Shown one piece after another: positions 1 to 7,291 of a stretch of 7,308 nt of DNA. The DNA comes from Prolixibacteraceae bacterium. GTDB lineage: Bacteria; Bacteroidota; Bacteroidia; Bacteroidales; Prolixibacteraceae. The position numbers were made by a program, and so were the translations under genes. Position 1 is the stretch's first letter. Each line of letters starts with the position of its first letter. The DNA lies in the NCBI GenBank assembly GCA_009782655.1, contig WRIQ01000049.1, positions 1-7,308 on the forward strand. Direction: 5' to 3'. The notes beneath the pieces are model-generated. The model saw nothing but the letters and a program-made list of their open reading frames with translations. It was not told the origin of the DNA and searched no databases.

Positions 1-2425
1 GCGTGGGTTCATAGTTCTCGTAACTGTCTTCCACCTCTTTTATGAGCGTATTGAGCAGCGAAATTATCCATCGGTCGAGTTCGGGTCGTTCTGAAACGGG
101 AATGTCGGTTTCTTTGTAAGTGAAATTATCCACGTTGGCATAAAGCGCAAAGAAACTGTATGTATTGTACAAAGTGCCGAAAAACTTGCGCTTCACCTCA
201 TCCACGCTTGCAATGTCGAATGTCAGGTTGTCCCAAGGCTGCGAATTGGTAATCATATACCAGCGCAACAGATCGGAACCATATTTTTCGATGGTTTCGA
301 ACGGGTCGACAGCATTGCCGAGGCGTTTCGACATTTTATATCCATATCTGTCTAATACCAATCCATTGGAAATGATATTTTTAAAGGCCACCGAATTGTC
401 AACCATTGTGGCAATGGCATGCAATGTGAAAAACCATCCACGGGTTTGATCCACGCCTTCGGCGATGAAATCGGCGGGAAAAGGGAGAACCGGCTTGCTG
501 CCGGGATTTTTACTGCCCGGCAGGTTTCGCTCGAAGGGATAGTGCCATTGCGCAAACGGCATCGCCCCCGAATCGAACCATACGTCGATAAGATCAGCCT
601 CGCGAAACATTTCTTCACCCTTCGGAGAAACCAGAATTATCTGATCCACATAAGGTTTATGAAAATCAATTTTTTCGTAATTCTCTTTCGTATAAACACC
701 CGGCACAAAATCTTTGAAGGGATTTTCCTTCATAAATCCTGCTTTCACCGAAGCTTCGATTTCGTTTATCAGTTCTTCGGCCGAGCCGATACATTTTTCT
801 TCGGCGCCGTCTTCGGTGCGCCAAATGGGAAGCGGTGTTCCCCAAAAACGGGAGCGGCTCAGGTTCCAGTCCACCAGATTTTCGAGCCAGTTGCCGAAAC
901 GTCCGGTTCCCGTAGCTTTGGGCTTCCAGTTAATGGTGTTGTTCAGCGAAATCATTTTATCCTTCACTGCCGTGGTGCGTATAAACCAAGAATCGAGCGG
1001 ATAATACAGCACCGGTTTGCCGGTACGCCAGCAATGCGGATAGCTGTGTATATATTTTTCGATTTTGAGAGCTTTGTTGGCCTGCTTCAGCATCACCGCG
1101 ATATCGACGTCGATGGTTATTTCGCTTCCGATCAGCGAATCGTCGTATTCATTTTTTACATACCGCCCGGCAAACGGCGCATAGCTTTCCGTGTTGACAA
1201 ACTGTTTTACAAAGGTTTCGTCCATGTCGTCGATACGGAAGAAACGTCCTTTTTTGTCGACTAAAGGTTGTGTTTTCCCATCTGCATCAATAACCTGAAG
1301 CGGCACAATTCCATTTTGTTTCGCCACGCGGTCGTCGTCGGCACCGAAAGTGGGTGCAATGTGTACGATTCCGGTTCCGTCGGCGGTGGTTACAAAGTCG
1401 CCGGTTATGACTTTGAAAGCGTTACCGTTGGGCTTTACCCAGTCGACAAGCTGCTCATAGCAAATGCCTGTCAGCTCGGAACCTTTGTATTCGCCCAGGA
1501 TTTTATATGGAATTTTTTTATCGCCCTGTGAATAGGTTTCCAGTTCAACGTCTGCAAAGTTGGGATCGAAAAACGTATTGAACAGGTCTTTGGCAAGGAC
1601 TAACGTCACCGGCAATCCGGTATAGGGATTGAAAGTCCTCACTTTCAGATATGTAATATTCGGGCCAACGCAAAGGGCTGTGTTGGACGGCAATGTCCAT
1701 GGGGTGGTTGTCCATGCTAAAAAGTAAATATCGGTATCGACGTCCGAAAACAGAAATCCCGATTCGGTATTGCGAATGGTTTTAAACTGAGCCACTACCG
1801 TTGTATCTTTCACATCGCGGTAGCATCCCGGCTGATTCAGCTCATGAGAACTGAGTCCGGTTCCGGCGGCCGGAGAATAGGGTTGAATGGTGTAGCCCTT
1901 GTAAAGCAGTCCCTGTTGGTAAATATTTTTCAGAATCCACCAGAGCGTCTCAATATAGCGACTGTCGTAGGTAATATATGGATCGTCCATATTGACCCAG
2001 TAACCCATTTGGCGGGTTAGTTCTTCCCACTCGCGCGTATATTTCATCACCTCTTTGCGACATTCCTTATTGTAATCTTCGACAGATATTTTTGCGCCTA
2101 TATCCTCTTTGGTAATTTTCAACGATTTTTCAACGCTCAATTCTACGGGAAGCCCATGTGTATCCCATCCCGCTTTGCGATGAACACGGAAACCTTTCAT
2201 GGTTTTGTAGCGGCAAATCAAATCTTTGATGGCACGCGACATAACGTGGTGTATCCCCGGCATCCCGTTTGCCGAAGGCGGCCCTTCATAAAAAATAAAG
2301 GTTTGGTTTCCCTCCCTTGTATCGATACTTTTGTGAAAAGTGTCGTCTGTTTCCCATCTTTTCCTTATCTCCTTGTTAACCTGCGATAAGTCTAATTGCT
2401 TATATTCCTGAAATTTCACGGACAT
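1..2425 (-). CDS. ileS: Isoleucyl-tRNA synthetase, N-terminal 808 residues (3' end outside window)
   Basis: Class I aminoacyl-tRNA synthetase that charges tRNA-Ile with isoleucine in the cytoplasm. The reading frame is open from the ATG at 2425 to the left edge. The Rossmann-fold signature lies in the stretch EGPPSANGMPGIHHV (residues 47-61), where the usual HxGH tetrad reads GIHH (57-60). The CP1 editing domain follows, with TTTPWTLPSN (239-248) and a GTGIVHIAP...GADDD block (about 349-365). Next come DVWFDSG, WHYPF and a TRGWFF block, then the KMSKS-loop motif as KMSKR (697-701). The visible part ends just inside the anticodon-binding domain. Family members in Bacteroidetes are about 1,130-1,150 residues (from memory), so roughly 330 C-terminal residues are missing because of the window edge, not a mutation. 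Sequence style fits the eukaryote-like type 2 IleRS group. The start is supported by the conserved N-terminus (DLSQVNKEI) and a promoter 35 nt upstream. Confidence 0.98.
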   Translation of the reverse strand, partial: MSVKFQEYKQLDLSQVNKEIRKRWETDDTFHKSIDTREGNQTFIFYEGPPSANGMPGIHHVMSRAIKDLICRYKTMKGFRVHRKAGWDTHGLPVELSVEKSLKITKEDIGAKISVEDYNKECRKEVMKYTREWEELTRQMGYWVNMDDPYITYDSRYIETLWWILKNIYQQGLLYKGYTIQPYSPAAGTGLSSHELNQPGCYRDVKDTTVVAQFKTIRNTESGFLFSDVDTDIYFLAWTTTPWTLPSNTALCVGPNITYLKVRTFNPYTGLPVTLVLAKDLFNTFFDPNFADVELETYSQGDKKIPYKILGEYKGSELTGICYEQLVDWVKPNGNAFKVITGDFVTTADGTGIVHIAPTFGADDDRVAKQNGIVPLQVIDADGKTQPLVDKKGRFFRIDDMDETFVKQFVNTESYAPFAGRYVKNEYDDSLIGSEITIDVDIAVMLKQANKALKIEKYIHSYPHCWRTGKPVLYYPLDSWFIRTTAVKDKMISLNNTINWKPKATGTGRFGNWLENLVDWNLSRSRFWGTPLPIWRTEDGAEEKCIGSAEELINEIEASVKAGFMKENPFKDFVPGVYTKENYEKIDFHKPYVDQIILVSPKGEEMFREADLIDVWFDSGAMPFAQWHYPFERNLPGSKNPGSKPVLPFPADFIAEGVDQTRGWFFTLHAIATMVDNSVAFKNIISNGLVLDRYGYKMSKRLGNAVDPFETIEKYGSDLLRWYMITNSQPWDNLTFDIASVDEVKRKFFGTLYNTYSFFALYANVDNFTYKETDIPVSERPELDRWIISLLNTLIKEVEDSYENYEPT

Positions 2426-2460
2426 ATTGATTAAATTTCGTACTGTTTAAAAAAAACGCA

Positions 2461-2495
2461 CAAATATAGGAAAAACCTGTTAAAGGAACGACAAT
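2461..2495 (-). promoter_or_regulatory. Probable ileS promoter (Bacteroidetes type)
   Basis: On the minus strand, TATATTTG at 2468-2461 matches the Bacteroidetes -7 consensus TAnnTTTG exactly. An ATTG at 2495-2492 could serve as the -33 element, but the 23-nt spacing is slightly longer than the usual 19-21. Transcription would start near 2455, giving a leader of about 30 nt before the ileS ATG. That is too short for a riboswitch or T-box. The -7 match is directly seen; promoter activity is inferred. Confidence 0.5.
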
Positions 2496-2673
2496 AAAAT
2501 GAATCGCATGTTTTTCAATATTAAAAGTGAGGAGCCGAAATGACACAAAACCGAATGGTTTGAAAAGCCGCACAGGGAGCTATTTTGCCATTGGGGAAAA
2601 TCTCGGCAACATATTTGTAAGCCGTGAAAGCCGAATGTGTTGCATACAGGTTTCATCTGATTGTACAATGAGT

Positions 2674-2715
2674 AAAATAGCAATATGAAATAAAAAATAG
2701 CAATATGAAATAAAA
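2674..2715. repeat. 20-bp tandem repeat, about two copies
   Basis: A 20-bp unit containing AATAGCAATATGAAATAAA occurs twice back to back. Bases 2674-2695 match 2694-2715 without a mismatch, and the match stops at both ends. It lies about 53 nt upstream of the OMP start codon, in the stretch where a promoter would be expected. It could be a simple slippage duplication or could place two copies of a regulator site; the sequence alone does not decide. Confidence 0.85.
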
Positions 2716-2767
2716 TGAATCAAATTTCGTTTTTATCACCAACAATTAAAATTAAAAGAAAAAGATC

Positions 2768-3355
2768 ATGAAAAAATTATTGAGATTGTTTTTAGTTGCC
2801 GTCTTTGCAATAGTTGCAATAGGCGCAAACGCCCAGGTGGGCATTGAAGCTGGATATGTAAATTCCAAGTTTTCCAAAGCTAATGAACCATTTAACGGAT
2901 TTCGCGTAGGCGCTACGTACGACATGACTGTTCAGGGGAATTTTGCGTTGAATTATGGTGTAGGATACACTTTCTTGACGCAAAAAAATGCTACCGGTGG
3001 CAGTCTTGCTTCCGTAGAATTAAAAAGCACCGGACATTATGTGGACATTCCGGTGAGAGCCATGTATTCCATTCCGCTTAACGCATCATCGAAATTCTTT
3101 CTCTATGCAGGGCCTGATTTTTATTTCGGTTTAGCCGGAAAGAATAAAATAACCGGACAAGTAGCCGGAGCCGAAGGCAACACAACTCACGACTGGTATG
3201 GCGATATGAAACGTTTCGATGTTTTGCTGGGCGCAGGAGGCGGCATCCAGTTTAATCGCATCAGGATTAAAGCCGGTTACGACTGGGGAATGGTTGAAGT
3301 TAATAAATCTATCACCCGAAATCAGTTCAATGTTTCGCTTGGATTTATGTTTTAG
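2768..3355 (+). CDS. Small outer-membrane beta-barrel protein (porin-like, OMP_b-brl family)
   Basis: A 195-residue exported protein predicted to sit in the outer membrane. Residues 1-22 form a classical Sec signal peptide: KK, then a hydrophobic core LFLVAVFAIVAIGA, with signal peptidase I cleavage after ANA, before Gln23. The mature part (about 173 residues) has roughly eight amphipathic segments at 24-31, 43-54, 57-71, 89-103, 108-122, 148-163, 164-178 and 185-195, joined by short turns. This suggests an eight-stranded barrel. The segment HYVDIPVRAMY (90-100) resembles the conserved strand of Bacteroidetes PF13568-type barrels, and the protein ends in Phe, as BAM-inserted proteins do. The start has an A-rich leader instead of a Shine-Dalgarno site, which is normal for the phylum. 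It is monocistronic, followed by a strong terminator. The substrate or role is unknown: a structural OMP or a small channel are both possible. The fold call is firm; any finer function is not. Confidence 0.88.
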   Translation: MKKLLRLFLVAVFAIVAIGANAQVGIEAGYVNSKFSKANEPFNGFRVGATYDMTVQGNFALNYGVGYTFLTQKNATGGSLASVELKSTGHYVDIPVRAMYSIPLNASSKFFLYAGPDFYFGLAGKNKITGQVAGAEGNTTHDWYGDMKRFDVLLGAGGGIQFNRIRIKAGYDWGMVEVNKSITRNQFNVSLGFMF

Positions 3356-3410
3356 CGAAAATGTAGAGAAATATTCTTGCAGAATAAATTCGGAATAGCA
3401 AAAAAACGGG

Positions 3411-3446
3411 AAACCGGCGTCTGTAAAAAGTCGCCGGTTTTTTATT
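3411..3446 (+). terminator. Rho-independent terminator after the OMP gene
   Basis: A perfect 9-bp stem, AAACCGGCG (3411-3419) with CGCCGGTTT (3432-3440), encloses a 12-nt loop. A T-run at 3438-3443 then ATT follows. It begins 56 nt after the OMP stop codon and separates that gene from the nucleoside phosphorylase operon. Confidence 0.9.
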
Positions 3447-3673
3447 CCCTCTCTTTTTGCAGAGGCACGAGGGCAATTTCATGTATGGGTTGCACAAATT
3501 ACGGAATCTTTTTATCCGCTACAGCACAACCCTGTCATATAATATCATTTTTGCGTATGCTATTTATTATCAGAAAAACACAAAACAAAGCCGTATTGAG
3601 TTTATGCCGTGCAGGTTATTAACGGATAAAGAAAATAATTTTCTACCCAATGTTGAAAAGAAATGTTTTACAT
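3447..3673. other. Intergenic stretch with no supported gene
   Basis: This forms most of the 374-nt gap (3356-3729) between the OMP gene and the nucleoside phosphorylase. Two overlapping plus-strand open frames (about 81 and 85 codons, starting at 3377 and 3457) cross it. One passes straight through the terminator hairpin, and both give Cys/Tyr/Phe-rich, low-quality translations without a recognisable domain. I treat both as chance. An AT-rich palindrome, GAAAATAATTTTC (3631-3643), lies about 30 nt upstream of the promoter -33 element and may be coincidental. Confidence 0.6.
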
Positions 3674-3706
3674 ATTGTGCAGCGTTCAATATTTGCCTTA
3701 TTTTTG
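3674..3706 (+). promoter_or_regulatory. Bacteroidetes-type promoter of the nucleoside phosphorylase operon
   Basis: TATTTTTG at 3699-3706 is an exact match to the -7 consensus TAnnTTTG. ATTG at 3674-3677 sits 21 nt upstream, within the accepted spacing for the -33 TTG element. The -7 box ends 23 nt before the ATG at 3730, so the leader would be short, about 15-20 nt. This is the best-formed promoter in the window and supports co-transcription of the next two genes. Confidence 0.65.
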
Positions 3707-3729
3707 GACTATAAGAAAGTATAAATTTT

Positions 3730-4599
3730 ATGAATAAAGAATCGGAACTTATATTGAATCCTGACGGGACAATTTTTCATCTTCACTTGCTGCCGGAACA
3801 GATTGCCGATACGCTGATTCTGGTGGGAGATCCGGGACGAGTTGAAACTGTGGCGGATTTTTTCGACACGAAAGAATTTGTTGTGAGTAACCGAGAATTT
3901 GTGACCTGCACAGGAAGTTACAACGGAAAAAGATTGACCGTACTTTCTACGGGAATCGGCACCGACAATATCGATATAGTTGTTAATGAGATTGACGCGC
4001 TTGCCAACATCAATCTTCAAACGCGCGAGTTGAACAGCGAACACCGTTCATTGAGTTTTGTCAGAATCGGCACCACCGGAAGCCTGAGAGCCGAATATCC
4101 CACAAATTCGTGGTTAGTGAGTAAAAAATCAATCGGGTTTGATGGAATGCTTGCTTTTTATGCCGGCTTCGAATCGATTTGCGACATATCCTTTGAAGAA
4201 ACATTCAGGAAATTTGTTAACTGGAGCGAAAAACTGCCTACTCCCTACGTCGTAAACGCCTCGCGCAAATTATTGCAACTTTTTGACAACGAATATTTTA
4301 CAAAAGGAATCAACATATCAGCACCCGGATTCTACGGTCCTCAGGGACGCACTTTACGTCTTACTCCTGCCATGATGTACTTAAACGAAAGAATAGAACA
4401 GTTTCATCATAAAGGACAGAGAATCACCAACTACGAAATGGAAAGTTCGGCTCTTTACGGGCTTTCAGGCCTTTTGGGACATCACGCCCTCACCATTTGT
4501 CTGGTAATCACCAACCGTATCACCCAAGAAACCAACGAAAGCTACCATCCCGAGATGGAGAAACTGATACAAACTGTTTTAACCCGGTTAACATCATAG
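3730..4599 (+). CDS. Nucleoside phosphorylase, uridine phosphorylase-like
   Basis: A 289-residue cytoplasmic enzyme of the PNP/UDP phosphorylase family. It is expected to split a nucleoside with phosphate into a free base and (deoxy)ribose-1-phosphate, in nucleoside salvage. Visible motifs follow E. coli Udp: the phosphate loop GDPGR (33-37), STGIGTDN (73-80), the second phosphate site RIGTTGS (112-118), and the ribose-binding YEMES (235-239). GPQGR (203-207) aligns with the Udp segment carrying the Gln and Arg that recognise uracil (Gln205 and Arg207 here), which favours uridine over purine nucleosides. It is about 36 residues longer than E. coli Udp, through a longer N-terminus and extra sequence around residues 150-175. 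The start is fixed by the promoter directly upstream and an A-rich leader. The next gene begins 2 nt after its stop, so they form an operon. The family is certain; uridine specificity is inferred from the two base-contact residues. Confidence 0.9.
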   Translation: MNKESELILNPDGTIFHLHLLPEQIADTLILVGDPGRVETVADFFDTKEFVVSNREFVTCTGSYNGKRLTVLSTGIGTDNIDIVVNEIDALANINLQTRELNSEHRSLSFVRIGTTGSLRAEYPTNSWLVSKKSIGFDGMLAFYAGFESICDISFEETFRKFVNWSEKLPTPYVVNASRKLLQLFDNEYFTKGINISAPGFYGPQGRTLRLTPAMMYLNERIEQFHHKGQRITNYEMESSALYGLSGLLGHHALTICLVITNRITQETNESYHPEMEKLIQTVLTRLTS

Positions 4600-4601
4600 C
4601 C

Positions 4602-5495
4602 ATGAAAGTTTTGCGGAATAAAAAAACAGAGGCCCTGTTGCAGTTGCTCGACGATCCCTGTCCGATTGTTTACGAACATGTTGAAAGAGAGCTGTTAAAA
4701 GAGTCGACAAAAATAATTCCCGAACTTGAAACCCTGTGGGAAACTTCCCCCGAAGAGCAATGCCAGTCGCGAATCGAAAACATCATCCGGAGGATATATT
4801 TCAAAGACAACTCGGCGAAGTTGCACAAATGGTCGAAGCGGAGAAACCCCGCGCTTCTCGATGGCTTTATCTTGGCTAGCAAATATCATTATACCGATTT
4901 GAACACCGAGCGCGTTCTGCGGAAAATTGACGAAATCAGGCGCAAAGTGTGGATCGAATTGAATAATTCGCTGACGTCGCTGGAGAAAATTACGGTGCTT
5001 AACCATATTTTTTTCAACGATTTGGGATTCAAGATTAACATACACAACTATTTCTCCCCGCTAAACTGTTTTATAAACAATATTCTGGAGACCAAAATGG
5101 GAAATCAGGTCTCCATAGCGTTGCTGTATGCCATTGTTGCTAACAAACTCGATTTGGACGTTCGTTTTGTGGATATACCGCACAATCCACTGCTGGCATA
5201 TGTGGACAAGCGGCTGGCGCACAGGGTGAACCCACACAACCTGACAACCGAAGTACTTTTTTATATCAATCCGTCGAACGAGGGTTCTGTCGCCGGACGC
5301 CGCGAACTCGAGTTTCAACTTAAACGGCTTAAATACAATCCCGAACAACGCTTTTTCGAAGCCAGTCCGCCGCAACGGTTTCTCACGCGCCTTCTGGAAA
5401 TCACCGAACGTTCCTATGCCGAAAACGGTTTTCTCAACAAAACCGAGGATATTATCCAGATGATCAATATTTTAAATCCCGGGAAGATCGATTAA
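4602..5495 (+). CDS. SirB1-type transglutaminase-like protein, probably without catalysis
   Basis: A 297-residue soluble protein of unknown function. The N-terminal part (about 8-70) looks like a helical, HEAT-like segment: ALLQLLDDPCPIVYEHVERE, then a second amphipathic helix pair ending near RRIYF. The central part (about 100-215) resembles the transglutaminase-like core of SirB1/UPF0162 proteins. It includes NYFSPLNCFINNIL, then MGNQVSIALLYAIVANKLDL (166-185) and IPHNPLLAYVDK (192-203). The frame stays open upstream to an ATG at 4497, but I choose the ATG at 4602: it lies 2 nt after the phosphorylase stop and starts the recognisable N-terminal repeat, while 4497 would overlap that gene by about 100 nt. 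The usual catalytic Cys position is not Cys, and the His of the typical P-x-H-F strand is Asn195. No signal peptide or membrane segment is seen. It is co-transcribed with the nucleoside phosphorylase; the reason is not evident. Confidence 0.85.
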   Translation: MKVLRNKKTEALLQLLDDPCPIVYEHVERELLKESTKIIPELETLWETSPEEQCQSRIENIIRRIYFKDNSAKLHKWSKRRNPALLDGFILASKYHYTDLNTERVLRKIDEIRRKVWIELNNSLTSLEKITVLNHIFFNDLGFKINIHNYFSPLNCFINNILETKMGNQVSIALLYAIVANKLDLDVRFVDIPHNPLLAYVDKRLAHRVNPHNLTTEVLFYINPSNEGSVAGRRELEFQLKRLKYNPEQRFFEASPPQRFLTRLLEITERSYAENGFLNKTEDIIQMINILNPGKID

Positions 5496-5675
5496 CGAAA
5501 AGAGGTTTTCTCTTACCTGCCAATTCTACGTCGAACGCAGGAATCATAAAACAACACACGTACGCAGCGTATATCTCTCTCCTGTTTTTCCACTGCCTTT
5601 CGAGAATGAGATTCCGTTATTTTGCGGGAAGTGTATCAGAAACCCCGAACAATCCCGACTCGTCTGACAAATACC

Positions 5676-5707
5676 AAAAAACCGCTCCGGAAAACTCCGG
5701 AACGGTT
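5676..5707 (-). terminator. Terminator of rny, possibly bidirectional
   Basis: Hairpin AACCG-C-TCCGGA (5680-5691), loop AAAC, then TCCGGA-A-CGGTT (5696-5707), giving an 11-bp stem with one C/A mismatch. On the minus strand it is followed at once by six T residues (A-run 5676-5681 on the plus strand), and it starts 28 nt after the rny stop codon. On the plus strand the stem is followed by CATG and then TTTTT, so it may also stop transcripts from the convergent phosphorylase operon. That operon otherwise shows only a weak 5-bp AAGAG/CTCTT hairpin shortly after its stop. The rest of 5496-5675 holds nothing recognisable. Confidence 0.85.
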
Positions 5708-5734
5708 CATGTTTTTATTCTTTATCTTCGACTT

Positions 5735-7291
5735 TTATTTGGCGTAATTTACAGCTCTTGTTTCTCGTATTACGGTGATTTTTATCTGTCCGGGGTAGGT
5801 CATTTCGTCCTGAATCCGTTTTGCAATGTCATACGACAGTTGTTCTGTTTCCTGATCGCTGAGTTTGTCGCTTCCCACGATAACGCGAAGTTCACGTCCC
5901 GCCTGAATAGCGTATGTTTTCATAACTCCGGGATAGGAAAGCGCCAAATCTTCAAGGTTCTTCAACCTTTTTATGTATGATTCCACCACTTCGCGGCGTG
6001 CGCCGGGCCGCGCTCCCGATATGGCGTCGCATACCTGAACGATGGGCGCCAGCAGAGTTTGCATCTCAACCTCGTCGTGGTGGGCGCCTATAGCATTACA
6101 TATTTCCGGTTTTTCCTTGTATTTCTCGGCCAGTTTCATGCCCAGCACTGCGTGTGGTAATTCTGGCTCGTCGTCGGGCACTTTGCCGATGTCGTGAAGC
6201 AGTCCGGCACGTTTCGCTTTTTTTGGATTAAGACCCAATTCTGACGCCATCACAGCGCAGAGATTGGCTACTTCGCGCGAGTGCTGCAAAAGATTTTGCC
6301 CGTATGAGGAGCGGTATTTCATTTTGCCGACTAATCGTACCAGTTCTGGATGCAGGCCGTGTATTCCCAAATCGATGGCTGTGCGTTTGCCGGTTTCGAT
6401 GATCTCTTCTTCCACCTGTTTTTTCACTTTCTGCACCACTTCTTCGATGCGCGCCGGATGTATGCGTCCGTCGGTTACCAATTGGTGCAATGCCAAACGG
6501 GCGATTTCGCGCCTCACGGGGTCGAAGGCCGAAAGGACGATTGCTTCGGGTGTGTCGTCGACAATGATTTCAACGCCGGTAGCAGCTTCCAGAGCGCGAA
6601 TGTTGCGTCCTTCGCGGCCGATGATGCGTCCTTTTATTTCGTCGCTTTCGATGTGGAAAGTGGTAACTGCGTTTTCGATGGCCGTTTCGGTGGCCACCCG
6701 CTGTATGGTTTTCACCACCACTTTTTTAGCTTCTTTACCGGCGGTTTGCCGGGCCTCTTCCATAATTTCGTTTACGTACGACATGGCTTCGGTTTTGGCT
6801 TCTTCTTTCAGTGATTCAACCATTTGCGCCTTGGCCTCGTCGGCCGACATTCCCGAAACCTGTTCCAGTTTCTCCACTTGCTGGCGGTGCATTTTCTCCA
6901 ATTCGTCGTTTTTTTGGTCAATTACGGCCAACTGCGCTGTCAGGTTTTCGCGTATGATTTCGACATTGCGTTTTTCGATTTCGAAATTTTTCACTTCGCG
7001 CTGCAAATCATTGCGTTGCTGTTGCATGGTCGCATCTTTTTGTTTCATTTTGTTTTCGAGCGCTACTACTTTCTGATTTCTTTCGTTCACCTGCTTTTCG
7101 TGCTCCGATTTCAGTTGCAGAAATCTTTCTTTTGCCTGCAGCATTTTCTCTTTCTTAATGACCTCGCCTTCAACTTCGGCTTCGCTGACCATTTTTTGTT
7201 TTCTCGAACTCAACGCTTTGTCCCACAGAAAGTAGGATAAAGCTCCTCCCCCGAGAAACCCTGCTATTACTCCTATTATTACATTAATCAT
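5735..7291 (-). CDS. rny: Ribonuclease Y
   Basis: A complete 518-residue membrane-anchored endoribonuclease that starts mRNA decay. Domains in order: an N-terminal transmembrane helix (residues 2-23, rich in Ile, Val, Gly and Leu); a long charged coiled coil (about 30-205); a KH RNA-binding domain with the GxxG-type loop [10 protein letters not shown] (221-230); and an HD phosphohydrolase domain (about 333-430) with His337, the HDIGK motif (His366, Asp367), paired His404-His405 and Asp422, the metal-binding set. The C-terminal part (about 430-518) is the conserved RNase Y tail. Length and architecture match the family with no truncation. The ATG at 7291 places the hydrophobic anchor at the very N-terminus, as in relatives. 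Only 17 nt upstream are visible, so no promoter can be judged. In many Bacteroidetes zapA lies just upstream of rny (from memory), which would fall outside this window. Transcription is convergent with the phosphorylase operon. Confidence 0.98.
   Translation of the reverse strand: MINVIIGVIAGFLGGGALSYFLWDKALSSRKQKMVSEAEVEGEVIKKEKMLQAKERFLQLKSEHEKQVNERNQKVVALENKMKQKDATMQQQRNDLQREVKNFEIEKRNVEIIRENLTAQLAVIDQKNDELEKMHRQQVEKLEQVSGMSADEAKAQMVESLKEEAKTEAMSYVNEIMEEARQTAGKEAKKVVVKTIQRVATETAIENAVTTFHIESDEIKGRIIGREGRNIRALEAATGVEIIVDDTPEAIVLSAFDPVRREIARLALHQLVTDGRIHPARIEEVVQKVKKQVEEEIIETGKRTAIDLGIHGLHPELVRLVGKMKYRSSYGQNLLQHSREVANLCAVMASELGLNPKKAKRAGLLHDIGKVPDDEPELPHAVLGMKLAEKYKEKPEICNAIGAHHDEVEMQTLLAPIVQVCDAISGARPGARREVVESYIKRLKNLEDLALSYPGVMKTYAIQAGRELRVIVGSDKLSDQETEQLSYDIAKRIQDEMTYPGQIKITVIRETRAVNYAK

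Larger units (their letters stand above)
2426..2767. other. Divergent intergenic region between ileS and the OMP gene
   Basis: This 342-nt stretch separates two divergently transcribed genes. It holds the probable ileS promoter at its left end and a 20-bp tandem repeat near its right end. A 67-codon minus-strand reading frame (2683-2480) crosses the middle, but it is Cys/Ser/Leu-rich, has no recognisable domain and runs into the ileS promoter, so I do not call it a gene. No tRNA-like fold or strong hairpin was seen. No convincing TAnnTTTG promoter for the OMP gene was found. The nearest candidates are CATATTTG at 2610-2617, which has one mismatch and would give a leader of about 145 nt, and CAAATTTC around 2720, which has two mismatches. 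Confidence 0.6.

Noticed and set aside
419..1264. Long plus-strand open frame (281 codons) antisense to ileS
   Set aside because: It uses the same codon phase as ileS on the opposite strand, where the bias of the real gene removes stops. Its translation has no recognisable domain, while the minus strand gives a clear IleS.
2480..2683. 67-codon minus-strand open frame between ileS and the OMP gene
   Set aside because: No domain, odd composition with many Cys and Ser, and it overlaps the probable ileS promoter. It is most likely a chance frame.
3631..3643. AT-rich palindrome GAAAATAATTTTC upstream of the phosphorylase promoter, considered as an operator
   Set aside because: It is short, made almost only of A and T in an AT-rich region, and not repeated elsewhere in the window, so chance is a sufficient explanation.
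3377..3714. Two overlapping plus-strand open frames before the nucleoside phosphorylase
   Set aside because: The first reads through the terminator hairpin and the second covers the phosphorylase promoter. Neither shows a domain or gene-like composition.
4497..4601. Upstream ATG extending the transglutaminase-like gene by 35 codons
   Set aside because: This would overlap the nucleoside phosphorylase by about 100 nt, and the extra residues are a frame-shifted shadow of the conserved phosphorylase C-terminus. The ATG at 4602 fits operon spacing.
6264..7076. Plus-strand open frame (270 codons) antisense to rny, plus two further frames in the same area
   Set aside because: The translations are Ser/Cys/Phe-rich shadows of the Glu/Lys/Gln-rich coiled coil of RNase Y. 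The minus-strand gene is complete and well conserved.
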